From SVEL01 sp045126215 (GTDB lineage Bacteria > Bacillota > Clostridia > Lachnospirales > Lachnospiraceae), in NCBI GenBank assembly GCA_045126215.1, contig JBGVOD010000036.1, positions 1 to 64,000 of the forward strand: a stretch of 64,000 nucleotides of DNA. The letters run 5' to 3'. This document shows, in pieces, positions 7,230 through 16,168 of this stretch (positions are counted from its first letter, which is position 1; each line of letters begins with the position of its first letter). A program made the position numbers and the translations under genes. The notes beneath the pieces were generated by a model. The model ran no database searches and was not told where the DNA came from. It was given only the letters and a program-made list of their open reading frames with translations.

Positions 7230-7884
7230 CTTCTCCTTGCTTCTTATAAATAGAATTATCTTTTATATATCCTCTTACCATAGACAAAGGATATACATTG
7301 CTATGTTTTCCTATAACAGTTCCCGGATTAAGTACACTGTTACAACCTACTTCTACTTCATCACCAAGTACGGCTCCCATCTTCTTTAGAGAAGTTTCAA
7401 TCTTTTTATCATCAACCTTTATTGTAACAAGGCTCTTATCAGATTTAAGATTTGATGTTATAGAACCGGCACCCATATGTGACTTATAGCCAATTACGGA
7501 ATCTCCTACATAATTGTAATGAGGCACCTGGGCTTTATTAAATAAAATAACATTCTTAAGCTCGGTAGAATTTCCAACTACTGCTCCTTTTCCAACAATA
7601 GCAGAACCTCTGATAAATGCACAATGACGAATCTCAGCTCCATCATCAATAATCAAAGGTCCATTAAGACATGCTGTAGGTGCAACTTTTGCATTTACAT
7701 GAACCCATATATTTTCTGAAATCTCTTTGTACTCATCCTTATTTAAGTTTTTTCCAAGTTCAATAATATAATCTTTTATCAAAGGAAGAACCTCCCATGG
7801 ATATGTCTTTCCTTCGAATATTTTATATGCAATTGTATTTTCACTAATATCACTAAAAAGATTAGATATCTTTAATTCTTCCAT
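7207..7884 (-). CDS. GlmU-like left-handed beta-helix acetyltransferase domain protein
   Basis: This 225-residue protein corresponds to the hexapeptide-repeat half of GlmU-type enzymes without the uridylyltransferase domain. Hexapeptide turns run from ~65 to ~210, with the GlmU-like blocks VPHYNYVGDS and GAGSITSN (residues ~121-130 and ~138-146) that line the acetyl-CoA/sugar-phosphate site in GlmU. Similar short proteins are annotated as UDP-N-acetylglucosamine pyrophosphorylase-related. Its place directly after glmS (21 nt) suggests a step in glucosamine-phosphate or amino-sugar metabolism, possibly acetylation. The exact substrate is inference. Confidence 0.75.
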   Translation of the reverse strand: MEELKISNLFSDISENTIAYKIFEGKTYPWEVLPLIKDYIIELGKNLNKDEYKEISENIWVHVNAKVAPTACLNGPLIIDDGAEIRHCAFIRGSAIVGKGAVVGNSTELKNVILFNKAQVPHYNYVGDSVIGYKSHMGAGSITSNLKSDKSLVTIKVDDKKIETSLKKMGAVLGDEVEVGCNSVLNPGTVIGKHSNVYPLSMVRGYIKDNSIYKKQGEVVSKATV

Positions 7885-7905
7885 TTCTTCTCCTATACAG
7901 ATTCA

Positions 7906-9726
7906 CTATTCAACTGTTACTGATTTTGCAAGATTTCTTGGTTTATCAACATCACATCCCTTAAGAACTGATGTGTAATAAGCAATATACTGTAATGGAA
8001 CAATAGCAAGTAATGGCATAAATATATCATCAACTTTTGGAAGTTTCACGAGATGATTTGCAACATCTTTACCAACATTCAGTTCTTCTGAACATATCAT
8101 AGATACTTTTGCTCCTCTTGATTTTACTTCCTTAACATTACTGATGGTTTTATCAAGAAGCTTACTCTGTGTAGCTACAACAATAACAGGCATGTTTTCT
8201 GTTACAAGCGAAATCGTTCCATGTTTTAATTCGCCAGCAGCATATGCCTCCGAATGAATATATGAAATTTCTTTAAGTTTTAAAGAACCTTCCATACTCA
8301 GTGCATAATCAAGACCTCTACCAATGTAAAGCAAACTATTTGATGTAACAAGTCTTGATGCAATAAACTGGCATCTGTCTTTGATTTCAAGAACTTCCTC
8401 TATCTTATCAGGTATTTCTTCAAGCTGTTTAATGTATTCTCTGCATTGTTCTTCTGTTATTGTTCCTTTTGCATATGCTAATTCAAATGCAAGAAGATAC
8501 ATTATCGAAAGCTGAACCATATATGCCTTTGTAGATGCAACTGATATTTCAGGACCTGCATGTGTATAAAGCACAAAATCTGATTCTCTTGCAATAGATG
8601 AACCCTTAACATTAACAACAGAAAGTGTACTTGCTCCCTCTTTCTTTGCAAGTTCAAGGACAGCCTTTGTATCAGCTGTTTCACCTGACTGTGAAATAAG
8701 GATTACTAAATCTTCCTTTCCAATAACAGGATTTCTATATCTGAACTCTGATGCAATATCTACTGTAACCTCAATTCTTGCAAGTTCTTCAATGATATAC
8801 TTGCCAACAAGACCTGCATGCATTGCTGTACCACATGCCACAATGAATATCTTTCTATAATTCTTGAGCATTTCAACTGTAATACCACATTCTTCAATAA
8901 AAGGCATTCCATCCATAATACGAGGTTTGATTGTTGTTCTGAAAGCTGTTGGCTGCTCATGGATTTCCTTAAGCATGAAATGCTCAAATCCACCCTTTTC
9001 AGCTGCTTCAACATCCCAATCAGCATGCTGAAGTTCTTTTTCTATAATCTTGTCACAATTATCACGAATTTCAATCTTATCTTTAGTAATTGTAACTATT
9101 TCATCTGTTTCAATCAAATAATAATCTCTTGTATACTGGATAATCGCAGGCACATCTGATGCAATAAAGTTCTCACCTTCTCCTACACCTACGATAAGTG
9201 GACTATCCTTTCTAACAGCATATATTGTATCAGGATAATCTGAAAAGATGATTCCAAGTGCATATGCACCTTCAATTTCTGAAAGAACTCTTCTGATTGT
9301 TTCAACAGGATTTCCATTGTAATAATAATCTAAAAGCTTTGCAACAGACTCTGTATCTGTCTCAGATTGGAATTCGTATCCTTTGTCAATCAAAAATTTC
9401 TTAAGTTTAATATAGTTCTCAATAATACCATTATGTACTATTGAAACCTTTGCACCATTATGTGGATGTGAATTAATATCTGATGGTTCACCATGTGTTG
9501 CCCATCTTGTATGTCCTATACCACAATGTCCATCCGGTTTGTGACCTTTCTCAAGTTTCTCACTTAATAATGCAAGTCTTCCTGCTGATTTTTCTGTTAC
9601 AATATTTCCATTTTCAAATACAGAGATACCTGCTGAATCATATCCTCTATACTCAAGTTTTGATAATGAGTCTATAAGTACATCAGCACAATCTCTATTT
9701 CCTACATAGCCTACAATTCCACACAT
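7906..9726 (-). CDS. glmS: Glutamine--fructose-6-phosphate aminotransferase (isomerizing)
   Basis: Makes glucosamine-6-phosphate from fructose-6-phosphate and glutamine, the entry step to UDP-GlcNAc and peptidoglycan. The start is fixed at the ATG at 9724-9726 so that Cys2 becomes the N-terminal nucleophile (MCGIVGYVG); AAAGGGAT is the ribosome site, and the longer frame to 9774 is not used. At 606 residues it has an Ntn glutaminase domain (1-~215, HTRWATHGEP), two SIS sugar-isomerase domains (~280-600), and the family's C-terminal LAKSVTVE. The 67 nt between it and topB is too short for a glmS ribozyme, so that common control is missing here. Confidence 0.97.
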   Translation of the reverse strand: MCGIVGYVGNRDCADVLIDSLSKLEYRGYDSAGISVFENGNIVTEKSAGRLALLSEKLEKGHKPDGHCGIGHTRWATHGEPSDINSHPHNGAKVSIVHNGIIENYIKLKKFLIDKGYEFQSETDTESVAKLLDYYYNGNPVETIRRVLSEIEGAYALGIIFSDYPDTIYAVRKDSPLIVGVGEGENFIASDVPAIIQYTRDYYLIETDEIVTITKDKIEIRDNCDKIIEKELQHADWDVEAAEKGGFEHFMLKEIHEQPTAFRTTIKPRIMDGMPFIEECGITVEMLKNYRKIFIVACGTAMHAGLVGKYIIEELARIEVTVDIASEFRYRNPVIGKEDLVILISQSGETADTKAVLELAKKEGASTLSVVNVKGSSIARESDFVLYTHAGPEISVASTKAYMVQLSIMYLLAFELAYAKGTITEEQCREYIKQLEEIPDKIEEVLEIKDRCQFIASRLVTSNSLLYIGRGLDYALSMEGSLKLKEISYIHSEAYAAGELKHGTISLVTENMPVIVVATQSKLLDKTISNVKEVKSRGAKVSMICSEELNVGKDVANHLVKLPKVDDIFMPLLAIVPLQYIAYYTSVLKGCDVDKPRNLAKSVTVE

Positions 9727-9793
9727 ATTATATCCCTTTCTTCTATCCAAACAATAATAAGATATTGGGAGCAATTACCTTTGCCCCATAGTA

Positions 9794-11899
9794 TTAATAG
9801 TACTTGGATGTTCTATCATAATACTGTTTTAACATTCCCTGATTATTTAATTTCTTAACACCATCTACACGTTTCATTACAAAATTTTCAAGTTTCGACA
9901 TATACTCATCTGCTGTAATTGATCCTTCAGCAACATATGTAAGACCTTTTTCCCAACTTGCCGTAAGTTCCGGATTAAGTAATGATTTTATCGAACAATC
10001 TACAACATCGTAAACCATTTCTCCCATCTGTGTTGGTGTAATAATCTGTGTTTTTTTATTTGATTTGATATATTGTATTGTTTCAAGCTTTGTAAGTATT
10101 CCAGCTCTTGTTGCACTGGTACCAATTCCACTTCCCTTAATCTGTGCACGCAGCTCTTCATCTTCTATAAGCTGACCAGCATTTTCCATTGCAAGTATCA
10201 TTGAACCGGTACTATATCTCTTAGGAGGAGATGTCTCTCCTTCTTTAATAATCAAATCATTCAGAGGTAATATATCATCTTTCTTTATTTTTTTCAACAT
10301 TTCTATGACGTTTTCATCAAGCTTTATATCTTCGCCACCATCGTCACCATCCTGCTGACTACTTTTACTTTCTGAATCATTATTAGTATTCTGATTTGTA
10401 TTATTCTCATCAGCAGACTTTTGATTCTTTTTCTTCACATTCGCCACTTTGAAATATCCCTCATCCATAAGTACTTTAAAGCTTGCATAGAAATTCTCAC
10501 ATCTATTTTCATCAAACTTTGCCCCTAGTACAAGAGACACTTTCTGATATGTAGCAGGTGGAAAGAATATACTTAGAAATCTCCTGCATATTAACTCATA
10601 TACCTTCTTTGACAATGTATTCAGACTATTAAGTGCCGAGAATCCCTGTCCTGTAGGAATAATAGCATAATGGTCTGTAATTTGCTTATCGTTTACATAT
10701 CTTGTTTTCGCAATATTTTTATATGTTCCACTTTCTAGGATTTCATCACAAAAAGGTTTAAGAAATGCAAGGTTTCTAAGTCCTGAAATATTCTTATGTA
10801 TTTCCTTTGATACGGCTGTTGATAGAACTCTTGCATCTGTTCTTGGATATGTAACAAGCTTCTTTTCATATAATTCCTGAATCACTTTCAAAGTATCATC
10901 TGGACTTATTTTAAACAGTTTTGAACAATCATTTTGGGCCTCTGCAAGATTATATAACAAAGGTGGATTCTTTGTTTCTTTCTTTTTCTCCTGACTAATT
11001 ACTGTAAATGTATTATTCCCAAGCCCTTTTATATCATTAATCAATTCCTGCGCCTTTTCGTTTGTCAGAAATCCATTTTCTTTATATAGATGTGGTGTTC
11101 CAGCATATTTTGAAAGCTCGTTCACACGCCATTCTGCCTCAAAATTAAAATCACCTACTGCCGAGGATGCAATAACTCTATAAAATGGAGTTTTGACAAA
11201 ATCTCTTATCTCTCTTTCTCTTTTTACGACCATGCCTAGTACACAAGTCATAACACGGCCAACAGAGATAACCGCTCTGTCTGTATTTAAATAATTTTTT
11301 ATGCCATATCCATATTTTAAAGAAAGAATCCTTGAGAAATTAATTCCCATAAGATAATCTTCCTTTGCTCTAAGATATGCAGCATCTGATAAATTATCAT
11401 AAAAAGATAAATCTTTTGCCTCTTCAATACCTCGTTTTATTTCTTCATCAGTCTGTGAATCAATCCAAACTCTCTTACGTGTCTTTCCTGAAACATTTGC
11501 CATTTGTTCAACGAGTCGGTAAATATACTCTCCTTCTCGTCCCGAGTCGGTACAGACATATATGGTATCAACATCATTTCTATTCAAAAGTCCACTAACA
11601 ATATCATACTGATTTTTTGCACTTTGTATTACTTCGTATTTGTATTCTTTTGGAAGAAATGGAAGTGTTTCAACAGACCATTTCTTAAGCTTTTCATCAT
11701 ATACTTCCGGATAGCTCATTGTTACAAGATGACCGACACACCATGTTACAATATATTGTTCATTTTCAAGATAACCCTTTCCCTTTGAGCCTTTTTTTGC
11801 CTGAAGTTTACCATCAATCATTGCTACCTCAACATTAAGAGTCTTAGCAAATTCTTCTGCAACACTTGGCTTTTCAGCTATAAATAATGATTTTGCCAT
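9794..11899 (-). CDS. topB: DNA topoisomerase III (type IA)
   Basis: Relaxes and decatenates DNA through a 5'-phosphotyrosine intermediate. It has 701 residues: TOPRIM domain at 1-140 (AEKPS with Glu9; CTDSGREGE with acidic residues at 118-124), and catalytic Tyr351 in the motif LVTYPRTDARVLS. A charged low-complexity insertion (~485-525, Asn/Asp/Ser/Gln-rich) splits the C-terminal part, and no zinc-ribbon cysteines follow, as in TopB rather than TopA. The start ATG follows AAAGGG. It lies between the YfbR-like gene (30 nt) and glmS (67 nt), all in the same direction. Confidence 0.95.
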   Translation of the reverse strand: MAKSLFIAEKPSVAEEFAKTLNVEVAMIDGKLQAKKGSKGKGYLENEQYIVTWCVGHLVTMSYPEVYDEKLKKWSVETLPFLPKEYKYEVIQSAKNQYDIVSGLLNRNDVDTIYVCTDSGREGEYIYRLVEQMANVSGKTRKRVWIDSQTDEEIKRGIEEAKDLSFYDNLSDAAYLRAKEDYLMGINFSRILSLKYGYGIKNYLNTDRAVISVGRVMTCVLGMVVKREREIRDFVKTPFYRVIASSAVGDFNFEAEWRVNELSKYAGTPHLYKENGFLTNEKAQELINDIKGLGNNTFTVISQEKKKETKNPPLLYNLAEAQNDCSKLFKISPDDTLKVIQELYEKKLVTYPRTDARVLSTAVSKEIHKNISGLRNLAFLKPFCDEILESGTYKNIAKTRYVNDKQITDHYAIIPTGQGFSALNSLNTLSKKVYELICRRFLSIFFPPATYQKVSLVLGAKFDENRCENFYASFKVLMDEGYFKVANVKKKNQKSADENNTNQNTNNDSESKSSQQDGDDGGEDIKLDENVIEMLKKIKKDDILPLNDLIIKEGETSPPKRYSTGSMILAMENAGQLIEDEELRAQIKGSGIGTSATRAGILTKLETIQYIKSNKKTQIITPTQMGEMVYDVVDCSIKSLLNPELTASWEKGLTYVAEGSITADEYMSKLENFVMKRVDGVKKLNNQGMLKQYYDRTSKYY

Positions 11900-11929
11900 T
11901 TAACGTAACCCTTTCATTTCAAATTCATT

Positions 11930-12514
11930 CTAAGCCTGATCATCAAGTGTAAGGCTATATGATGGAATAAAGTTATCAAGGAAATACTGTACCTCTTTCA
12001 TATCCATTGCAAGAACGGCCTTTAAAGTAGCCTTTTCAGCCTTCTCAAAATCTTTATTTCCCATTCTCTTTTCTTCAATGCATTTTATATATGCAGATAG
12101 CTTATCAGCGGCCTTTACAAATGTGTGAAGCTCCTCTTCCTCTTCTGCTGGAAGCATTATATCCATATATACAGGCTTAAGTTCTTTTGGTAATCCTTCA
12201 ATAAGCTGTAATGCTGCAGTTTTTTCAATATCCTTATATGCATCCTTAATAGCCTTTGCATGATATTTTATTGGTGTAGGCATGTCTCCTGTAATAATCT
12301 CAGTTGTATCATGATACATAGCAATAACCGCCACTCTTTCTGCATCAACCTTTCCATCAAAATATATATTACTGATAGTTGCCAATGCATGTGCAATCAT
12401 TGCTACATCAAGACTATGTTCTGCAATATTTTCCTTAAGGGTATTTCTCATAAGTCCCCATCTATTTATGTATTTCATTCTTGCTACCATAGCAAAAAAA
12501 TTATTTTTTTTCAT
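11930..12514 (-). CDS. YfbR-type HD-domain 5'-deoxynucleotidase
   Basis: This 194-residue single-domain HD phosphohydrolase matches E. coli YfbR in length and motifs: His33 in AEHSLDV, His68-Asp69 (the HD pair), Glu72 and the TGDMPTPIK block (75-83), with a late Asp in AADKLSAY as the last metal ligand. YfbR removes the 5'-phosphate from deoxynucleoside monophosphates and helps dUMP/thymidine salvage. The start ATG follows GTGAGG. A 167-nt gap upstream contains a 16-bp dyad (12581-12596), so the gene may head a unit continuing into topB. Confidence 0.85.
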   Translation of the reverse strand: MKKNNFFAMVARMKYINRWGLMRNTLKENIAEHSLDVAMIAHALATISNIYFDGKVDAERVAVIAMYHDTTEIITGDMPTPIKYHAKAIKDAYKDIEKTAALQLIEGLPKELKPVYMDIMLPAEEEEELHTFVKAADKLSAYIKCIEEKRMGNKDFEKAEKATLKAVLAMDMKEVQYFLDNFIPSYSLTLDDQA

Positions 12515-12580
12515 AAAAAAACCTCACTTATTATATATGCTTCAAATAACTAATCTTACTGATATCTTTCGCATTCTACT

Positions 12581-12596
12581 CATAACTACAGTTATG
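12581..12596. promoter_or_regulatory. Dyad CATAACT-N2-AGTTATG upstream of the YfbR-like gene
   Basis: Perfect 7-bp arms separated by 2 nt, 67 nt before the start codon at 12514. The size and symmetry suit a dimeric repressor's operator, though a small hairpin is equally possible. The rest of the 12515-12681 gap shows no gene. Confidence 0.35.
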
Positions 12597-12681
12597 AATA
12601 TTCCAGACAAAATCAAAAAAGACTACATCGAAAGCTATTATATAATAAATGAGGAGTAAATTAAAGTAATTTATTTTGAAT

Positions 12682-13359
12682 TTATAACGAAATGTTTGAT
12701 CTATCTTCCTCGCAAAGACAAATGTTTAGATTTCCATTTCTACAACGAATAGAATCAATAAACTGCTTTTCATTTATATCACTTTTAAGCTCTACAGAAT
12801 ATGTAAGCTCATATAGTGTACCAAGATTTGCTGTTTTTGTCTTTGAAAGTTTACATTCATTTGTATAATCTGCAAAAATATCTTTAAATGCATCTATATA
12901 ATTTAAATTTTCAGGTACAGTAATTTTGAGAATTTTTGATACAGACTTCTTCTTTCCGTATTCAAGTCTCAATAAAACAACATATATTATACCGATTATC
13001 ACCGAAAAACATAATGCAAGTTTTACATATCCCATACCACATGCAAGCCCTGCAGACATTGCAAAAAATACATTTGTTATATCAAGTGAATCTCCTGGAA
13101 CACTTCTAAATCTTACAAGGGCAAAAACGCCTCCAAGCGAGATAGCCTTTGCAATATCAGAGCCAACTAACATAATAACAATTGCTACAATTGCAGGCAG
13201 AATAACAAGACTAAATGCCAGATGGCTTGATGTCTTTCCTTTCTTTTCTCCAAACAAATATGCAAGGCTTATAATAAATCCTGCTATTAATGCTGCAATT
13301 ACACAAATAATTGTTTCTTGAGTTGATATTGTTGTGGTTTTAAAAATTGTTTCAAACAT
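12682..13359 (-). CDS. DUF4956 membrane protein
   Basis: This 225-residue protein has four predicted transmembrane helices in residues ~15-130 (including a GGVFALVRFRS loop) and a soluble C-terminal domain of ~90 residues. DUF4956 proteins are regularly encoded next to VTC-type polyphosphate polymerases, as here, and may form a membrane partner or channel for the product; no reaction is known. The ATG at 13359 has AAGGAG upstream, inside the end of the polymerase gene: the two genes overlap by 61 nt, indicating translational coupling. Confidence 0.85.
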   Translation of the reverse strand: MFETIFKTTTISTQETIICVIAALIAGFIISLAYLFGEKKGKTSSHLAFSLVILPAIVAIVIMLVGSDIAKAISLGGVFALVRFRSVPGDSLDITNVFFAMSAGLACGMGYVKLALCFSVIIGIIYVVLLRLEYGKKKSVSKILKITVPENLNYIDAFKDIFADYTNECKLSKTKTANLGTLYELTYSVELKSDINEKQFIDSIRCRNGNLNICLCEEDRSNISL

Positions 13360-14102
13360 AGTTTTTCTTCTCCTTTATTTAGCAAATTATTTTTTTCGAC
13401 AATATATTTCTGGTACTCAGTTCCATATTTCGAAAAAGAGACCGGATATACATTTACTTCACTTAAAATTTCTGCAAACCATAGAGGTATTGCAAATGGA
13501 CTCTTTACTTCCATTAGCCAAAGATCATTTCCTATAAGTAGTTTATTTTCCGAAACTTTATCTAAGGCAACATTATCTCTTCTTGTCATAATATTCGTAT
13601 CAAATGTTACCCTGAAATCAAAATCATCTTTTGCATAGAAAGCCTTTCTATCGTAACTAATATATACTTTCTCACTAAGACTGTAACATTTAAGAAAATA
13701 TTCAATTTCATGAAGAATCTGTTGATTAATATACTCTTTGTCCTTTGGAATAGTCCCATTGTGAATTAATTCATTTGCTTCACACAAGGATAATTTTGTT
13801 CGTCTCTTATATACTTTGCCCTTATACTTTTTCTTTATTTCAAGAAAAGCCAGGTCATCAGCGTTAAGTATTCCATATCCTCTAAGCCTTAGTTTTTCTT
13901 TATAAACCGGCTTTGAAAGAGACCTTCTTATCAGTTCATCATTGTCAGTATCATAATATACATTTGCAATATTATAAAATTCTTTTTCAAGATTAAACTT
14001 ATCCGGCCTCATGTACTTTGACATTCTATCGACTATGTACTTATATTTTTTAGAATCAATCAGATATTTCTTTTCATATCTGCTAAATACTTCAATAGCC
14101 AT
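13299..14102 (-). CDS. VTC-domain polyphosphate polymerase-like protein
   Basis: This 267-residue protein has the CYTH/triphosphate-tunnel fold of yeast VTC4 (PF09359-type). Features fitting the tunnel are the N-terminal RYEKKYLI, the basic/acidic strand pair KEKLRLRGYG, FLEIKKKYKGKVYKRR, ISYDRKAFY and LMEVKS, which would supply the Arg/Lys phosphate clamps and the metal-binding Glu. VTC4 makes inorganic polyphosphate from ATP at a membrane; bacterial relatives are assumed to do something similar, or to modify a surface polymer. Ribosome site AAGGAG; it directly follows the sensor kinase (69 nt) and overlaps the DUF4956 gene. Confidence 0.85.
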   Translation of the reverse strand: MAIEVFSRYEKKYLIDSKKYKYIVDRMSKYMRPDKFNLEKEFYNIANVYYDTDNDELIRRSLSKPVYKEKLRLRGYGILNADDLAFLEIKKKYKGKVYKRRTKLSLCEANELIHNGTIPKDKEYINQQILHEIEYFLKCYSLSEKVYISYDRKAFYAKDDFDFRVTFDTNIMTRRDNVALDKVSENKLLIGNDLWLMEVKSPFAIPLWFAEILSEVNVYPVSFSKYGTEYQKYIVEKNNLLNKGEEKLCLKQFLKPQQYQLKKQLFV

Positions 14103-14171
14103 TGCCTCATCTCCTTTACAATAAAGATGATAAAGCTCTATTGTGATAGTTTTCTGAACACAAGCTGAAAA

Positions 14172-15692
14172 CTATTTTTTTAATTCAAACCAAAACGTGC
14201 TTCCTTTACCAACCTCACTATCCACTCCATAATTCGCATGATGAAGTTCTAATATATTTTTTACAATCGAAAGTCCAAGTCCTGTTCCCATCACTGCTCT
14301 TTTATGAGTCTTGTCAATTTTATAATATCTTTCAAAAACGTCTTTTATCTTATCTTTTGGAATACCATCACCTTTATCTATTACCTCAATTCGGACAATA
14401 CTTCCAAAATCTTTTTGAACAACTCGTATAGTCTTATTATCTGTTGAATAATTTATAGCATTATTAACAAGATTATAAATTACCTGATATATTTTAAATT
14501 CATCTGCTTCACAAAAAACATTATGATCATAGTCAAACTCAATATCATATCCATCCTGCAAAACCAGCTTACTGTATCTGTTGATTACCGACTTTATGCT
14601 TTCTGTCAAATCATACTTTTTTAGTTCAAGCGTAGTTACACCTGCTTGTAATTTAGAAATATCCATCATATCATTCACAAGATTTGTAAGTCTGTTTGCC
14701 TCATCTATTACCACCTGAATATTTTCTGGTGTATTCTCCCCAGGAAGATCTCTCATTACCTCCGAATAGGCTGTAATCATCGTAAGCGGAGTACGCAAAT
14801 CATGTGAAACATTAGCTATGATTTCTTGCTGAAGCTTTTCAGTCTTTGCCAGTTCACCAGTAGTATATTCAAGTGTCTCCGAAAGCTCTACTATTTCTTT
14901 ATAACCATTTTTTTCAAACTTTACATCGTAGTTTCCCTTGGCAAGTTCCTTGGCAGACTCTGTAATCTTCTCTATTGGTCTTGATATATTTATAGAAATG
15001 ATGAAAGCGATAATGAGTGATAATAATATCATAATAACTGATATATATATAAGCTGTACCCTTATTGTATGAACGGTTGCACCGATTGGTGTGATAATAG
15101 AATATATATATGCCACGTAAGTACTGCCATCCTGTTTATCCAGAATTTTAACAAGCATTACACTTTCCATATTGATTTTTTCCGGCATATTATTCATATG
15201 ACTAAATTTATCTACGCCTGTCATATTATCATCAGGCATATGGCTATCATCCATAAACTGGTTATCAAATTCTTCTTTATCCAATCTATTATCACTTTTA
15301 TTGTCAATAAAATACTCACCACCTAGTGATAAAGAATGTTCGTATAGTCTTAGAAGATATAGCTTATTCATTATCTCCATATTATCTCGCATATCTTTTT
15401 TTGAAGAGACTACCTCATTCATATCTTCATCAACGATAACAACAGAAATATCATAGCTTGTGCAAATTGTATTGATTGCATCCTCTATTTCCTTATCATC
15501 TACAACTTCACTAATATTTTCAGCTGCATCATACAGTTCGTTTATTTTGATATGCTTATAAAATTCTTCAAGATACACTGTCTGAAATATCCACAGTATT
15601 CCTATAAGTACAAATACAAATACAAGCATACAAACAAATATTTTCCATTTAATTTCTAACTTACGCTTCAATTCTGTACCCCACACTTTCAT
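14172..15692 (-). CDS. Sensor histidine kinase
   Basis: Membrane kinase of a two-component pair. TM1 ~17-38, extracytoplasmic sensor ~39-212, TM2 ~213-235, HAMP ~235-287, dimerisation/phosphoacceptor His297 in NVSHDLRTPL, then the HATPase domain with DKGDGIPKD and GTGLGLSIVKNIL. Residues ~147-179 of the sensor are unusually rich in Met, His and Asp. Start is unsure: ATG 15692 lacks a ribosome site, while TTG at 15671 has GGGG 7 nt upstream and gives an equally good signal-anchor. Its likely regulator is 17369-18052, separated by a glycosyltransferase and two small genes in the same direction. Confidence 0.9.
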   Translation of the reverse strand: MKVWGTELKRKLEIKWKIFVCMLVFVFVLIGILWIFQTVYLEEFYKHIKINELYDAAENISEVVDDKEIEDAINTICTSYDISVVIVDEDMNEVVSSKKDMRDNMEIMNKLYLLRLYEHSLSLGGEYFIDNKSDNRLDKEEFDNQFMDDSHMPDDNMTGVDKFSHMNNMPEKINMESVMLVKILDKQDGSTYVAYIYSIITPIGATVHTIRVQLIYISVIMILLSLIIAFIISINISRPIEKITESAKELAKGNYDVKFEKNGYKEIVELSETLEYTTGELAKTEKLQQEIIANVSHDLRTPLTMITAYSEVMRDLPGENTPENIQVVIDEANRLTNLVNDMMDISKLQAGVTTLELKKYDLTESIKSVINRYSKLVLQDGYDIEFDYDHNVFCEADEFKIYQVIYNLVNNAINYSTDNKTIRVVQKDFGSIVRIEVIDKGDGIPKDKIKDVFERYYKIDKTHKRAVMGTGLGLSIVKNILELHHANYGVDSEVGKGSTFWFELKK

Positions 15693-15712
15693 CTGTATGA
15701 TTTTAATTTAAA

Positions 15713-15832
15713 TTATAAATACCCTTTACTTCCTTCTTCAAATACCAATCCAAAGAATCCACAAAAAATACTTATAAAGAAACCTAACCCTAATGCCATC
15801 CACCTTTTAATTATCTCATAGGCTGCCTTCAT
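15713..15832 (-). CDS. 39-residue single-pass membrane miniprotein
   Basis: A short frame starts at the ATG at 15830-15832, overlapping the stop of the upstream 78-residue gene as ATGA, and ends with TAA 20 nt before the sensor-kinase start. The product has a basic, amphipathic start (MKAAYEIIKRWM), one hydrophobic helix of about 19 residues (LGLGFFISIFCGFFGLVF) and an acidic/polar tail. The overlap, position and clean membrane topology support a real gene; no homologue is recalled. It could modulate the adjacent sensor kinase, as small membrane proteins do in other two-component systems, but that is inference. Confidence 0.6.
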   Translation of the reverse strand: MKAAYEIIKRWMALGLGFFISIFCGFFGLVFEEGSKGYL

Positions 15833-16065
15833 TTCTTTTTTTGCTGTATATTAACCTCACATATGCTATCCACTTTGACATTTGACTCATCCATATACCA
15901 TACAAATTTATTGCCATTTTTAAAGTTGAAAACAAACCTCAAAGTACTACAATACTCTTTATTCCCCTCAATCCATTTCAAATCACTTTTATGTTTTATT
16001 TTTGTATCTTCAAATGAAAACTCTCCATTTTCCACCTTGAATTTTGTTATATATGCATTCCTCAC
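15829..16065 (-). CDS. Small basic protein of unknown function
   Basis: This 78-residue protein is predicted beta-rich with alternating charged and aromatic strands (FVFNFKNGNKFVWYMDES) and a Lys-rich end; no membrane segment. Start is the GTG at 16065 with GGGG a few nt upstream; no ATG in frame gives a sensible length. Its stop overlaps the start of the 39-residue gene, so it belongs to the glycosyltransferase-sensor kinase operon. No family is recognised. Confidence 0.55.
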   Translation of the reverse strand: MRNAYITKFKVENGEFSFEDTKIKHKSDLKWIEGNKEYCSTLRFVFNFKNGNKFVWYMDESNVKVDSICEVNIQQKKK

Positions 16066-16168
16066 TTACCCCAATAGCATAGTAGAAACAATTTTTTCTA
16101 TCATAATTACCTCTTATATCATTTATCCTGCGACTATAGTCATAAGCCTTCTAAATCAAATTGTAAAA

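Noticed and set aside
8818..9159. 113-residue + strand frame inside glmS
   Set aside because: Antisense shadow of a well-conserved enzyme, no ribosome site.
9727..9793. glmS ribozyme
   Set aside because: Only 67 nt separate topB and glmS; the ribozyme needs well over 100 nt and none of its conserved core is seen.
13299..13359. Frameshift joining the VTC and DUF4956 genes
   Set aside because: Both frames have complete family ends and the downstream ATG has its own AAGGAG, so a genuine 61-nt overlap is simpler.
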